DNA of 6,602 nucleotides from Fimbriimonadaceae bacterium (lineage in GTDB: Bacteria; Armatimonadota; Fimbriimonadia; Fimbriimonadales; Fimbriimonadaceae): the NCBI GenBank assembly GCA_020849075.1, contig JADLGZ010000119.1, positions 1 through 6,602 of the forward strand, read 5' to 3'. Below the pieces are notes generated by a model that was not told where the DNA came from, did no database searches, and saw only the letters and a program-made list of their open reading frames with translations. Below are positions 5,427 through 6,602 of the stretch, in pieces (positions within the stretch are counted from its first letter, which is position 1; each line of letters opens with the position of its first letter). A program made the translations under genes and the position numbers.

Positions 5427-6514
5427 CGGTCGCCGATCTCCTCGCCGCAATCGAAGTTATTGCCCCGGCCCGTATGGCCTTTGAATGGGATCATATTGGG
5501 CTGCAGGTCGGCTCGCCGACCCAAACGATCGCCAGAGGTGTCACGTGCCTGGACCTCACCTTGGACAAAGCGCGAAGCCTCGCTCCGAACACGGCAGTTG
5601 TTGTTCACCACCCCTTGATCTGGAATCCGCTCACCTCAATTCGCACCGATCACGACAATGGAGCGATCATCGCGGAGCTTCTGCGGAAAGACGGTGCCCT
5701 GATCGCCGCCCATACCAATTGGGACGCCGCAGCCGGTGGCATCAACGACACCTTGGCCGCACGACTGGGGCTCACGGACATCGTGCCCTTTGGAGCTTCA
5801 AGCCCAGTCAAGCAATTCAAGCTGGCCGTGTTTGTTCCACCATCTGCCCTGGAAAGCATATTTGAGGCCGCCGCCAAGGCCGGGGCTGGCACCATCGGCG
5901 ATTACGATCAATGTTCATTTCGATCGGTTGGAGAGGGCACGTTCCGGGGATCGCAAGGAACGAAGCCGGCAATTGGACAAGCCGGTCGCCTTGAGCGGGT
6001 TGACGAAGTTCGGCTCGAAATGTTGGTTCCGATGGATCGGCGGCAAAAAGTCGAAGCCGCAGTGCGTAAGGCCCATCCCTACGAAGAGCCGGCGATGGAT
6101 TGGAGCATTTTGGTGGATGGCCCTGGGCAATCCCTAGGTCGCCTCGGCCATTTGCCCTCCGTCATGCCGCTCTCTGATTTTCGCGAGCTAGTTGACGAGA
6201 ACTTGGGGACTCGGTCGCAGGTGACGGGAGCCCCAGACCGGCCCATTCGCAAAGTTGCGGTAATCGGTGGTGCCGCCGGCGATGAAGTCAGCGCGGCTCA
6301 CCGGGCGGGGGCCGATGTATACGTGACGGGTGAGTTCAAACATCACGAACTCATCGCAGCATCCTCGGCTCAACTGGCTACGGTAGAAGCGGGACACTAT
6401 GCCACCGAGCATCCTGGAATGGAAGCCTTGCGAGACCGGCTTGCTGCGGCTCGGCCCAAGGTTTCATGGTCATGCCTGGCAAGCGAGCCGGGACAAAATG
6501 GCTCAAGTTGGTGA
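5423..6514 (+). CDS. Nif3-like dinuclear metal centre protein (DUF34 / 'GTP cyclohydrolase 1 type 2' family), long form
   Basis: The product is 363 residues, matching the long form of the family (YqfO/SA1388 type), which carries an inserted PII/CutA-like domain; short forms such as E. coli YbgI are near 247. The N-terminal half has WDHIGLQVG (22-30), the metal-binding VVHHPL (His62, His63) and AHTNWDAAAGG (His97, Asp101). The insert spans roughly 130-230, with EGTFRGSQGTKPAIG and HPYEEPAMDW as hallmarks. The C-terminal half gives KVAVIGGAAGDEV, a GADVYVTGE motif and EAGHYATEHPG, where His325 and Glu329 complete the two-metal site. The family binds two divalent metals; annotations as GTP cyclohydrolase are weakly supported and the true role is unsettled. 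The ATG overlaps the upstream TGA as ATGA, with TGGAG 11 bases upstream, indicating translational coupling with the PLP enzyme. The first motif has His where most relatives have Asn (WDN). The last codon and stop overlap the opposite-strand tRNA. Confidence 0.92.
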   Translation: MTVADLLAAIEVIAPARMAFEWDHIGLQVGSPTQTIARGVTCLDLTLDKARSLAPNTAVVVHHPLIWNPLTSIRTDHDNGAIIAELLRKDGALIAAHTNWDAAAGGINDTLAARLGLTDIVPFGASSPVKQFKLAVFVPPSALESIFEAAAKAGAGTIGDYDQCSFRSVGEGTFRGSQGTKPAIGQAGRLERVDEVRLEMLVPMDRRQKVEAAVRKAHPYEEPAMDWSILVDGPGQSLGRLGHLPSVMPLSDFRELVDENLGTRSQVTGAPDRPIRKVAVIGGAAGDEVSAAHRAGADVYVTGEFKHHELIAASSAQLATVEAGHYATEHPGMEALRDRLAAARPKVSWSCLASEPGQNGSSW

Positions 6515-6584
6515 CCCGTACGGGAATCGAACCCGTGATCTCCTCCGTGAAAGGGAGGCGTCCTAACCGCTAGACCAACGGGCC
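6509..6584 (-). tRNA. tRNA-Glu (anticodon UUC)
   Basis: On the minus strand a complete cloverleaf folds. The 7-bp acceptor stem GGCCCGT pairs with ACGGGTC (one G-U), and a D arm follows. The anticodon stem CCTCC/GGAGG encloses the loop CTTTCAC, so the anticodon TTC lies at 6551-6549. The T arm is ACGGG-TTCGAAT-CCCGT. The discriminator is A at 6512 and a genomically encoded CCA lies at 6511-6509. Total length with CCA is 76. Its 3' end overlaps the final Trp codon and the stop codon of the Nif3-like gene, transcribed in the opposite direction. Confidence 0.97.
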
Positions 6585-6596
6585 TGCCAGTCGGCT

Positions 6597-6602
6597 ATTG
6601 TA
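6597..6602 (-). promoter_or_regulatory. Probable -10 element for the tRNA-Glu gene
   Basis: Minus-strand TACAAT (five of six to consensus) occupies the last six bases of the window and lies 12 bases before the first tRNA nucleotide. This would give a start point about 6 bases upstream of the mature 5' end, a normal leader for RNase P processing. The -35 region is outside the window, so this is only half a promoter. Confidence 0.4.

Noticed and set aside
6509..6602. The tRNA-Glu gene as an integration (att) site for a mobile element
   Set aside because: No second copy of the tRNA 3' end and no integrase gene is present in the window.

Overview
The window looks like a stretch of chromosome from a moderately GC-rich, Gram-negative-type bacterium. 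A PEP-CTERM protein points to an exosortase-bearing lineage. A secreted subtilase with a C-terminal dockerin pair and HAF-like repeats, next to a PEP-CTERM protein, is the kind of content seen in Armatimonadota (Fimbriimonadia) and Planctomycetes-like bacteria. That placement is an inference from gene content only; no marker gene here fixes the taxonomy.

Layout. Positions 1-104 (minus) hold the first ~34 codons of a terminase-large-subunit-like ATPase that runs off the left edge at its Walker A motif. A divergent gap with a good sigma70-type promoter leads into a large secreted subtilisin-family protease (227-2965, plus). Seven bases after its stop lies a second, truncated copy of the terminase N-terminus (2972-3075, minus), so the protease is bracketed by two direct copies of an 80-bp coding segment. 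Next, on the minus strand, come an intrinsic terminator (3118-3153) and the PEP-CTERM surface protein it serves (3175-3789), convergent with the protease. From 3897 the plus strand carries a compact three-gene run: a small VOC/glyoxalase-fold protein, a Cys/Met-metabolism PLP enzyme resembling cystathionine beta-lyase, and a long-form Nif3/DUF34 dinuclear-metal protein. The last two overlap by 4 bp. A tRNA-Glu(UUC) on the minus strand closes the window and overlaps the stop codon of the Nif3-like gene.

How it fits together. The left half is extracellular or surface biology (protease with dockerin, PEP-CTERM protein) mixed with phage-derived or phage-like terminase sequence. The right half is ordinary housekeeping metabolism. 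The most notable structure is the pair of terminase N-terminal copies: 70 of 80 bases match without gaps, and 8 of the 10 differences are synonymous third-position changes. This shows that the repeat is derived from protein-coding sequence and diverged under selection, and that the protease gene lies exactly in the interval between the two copies.
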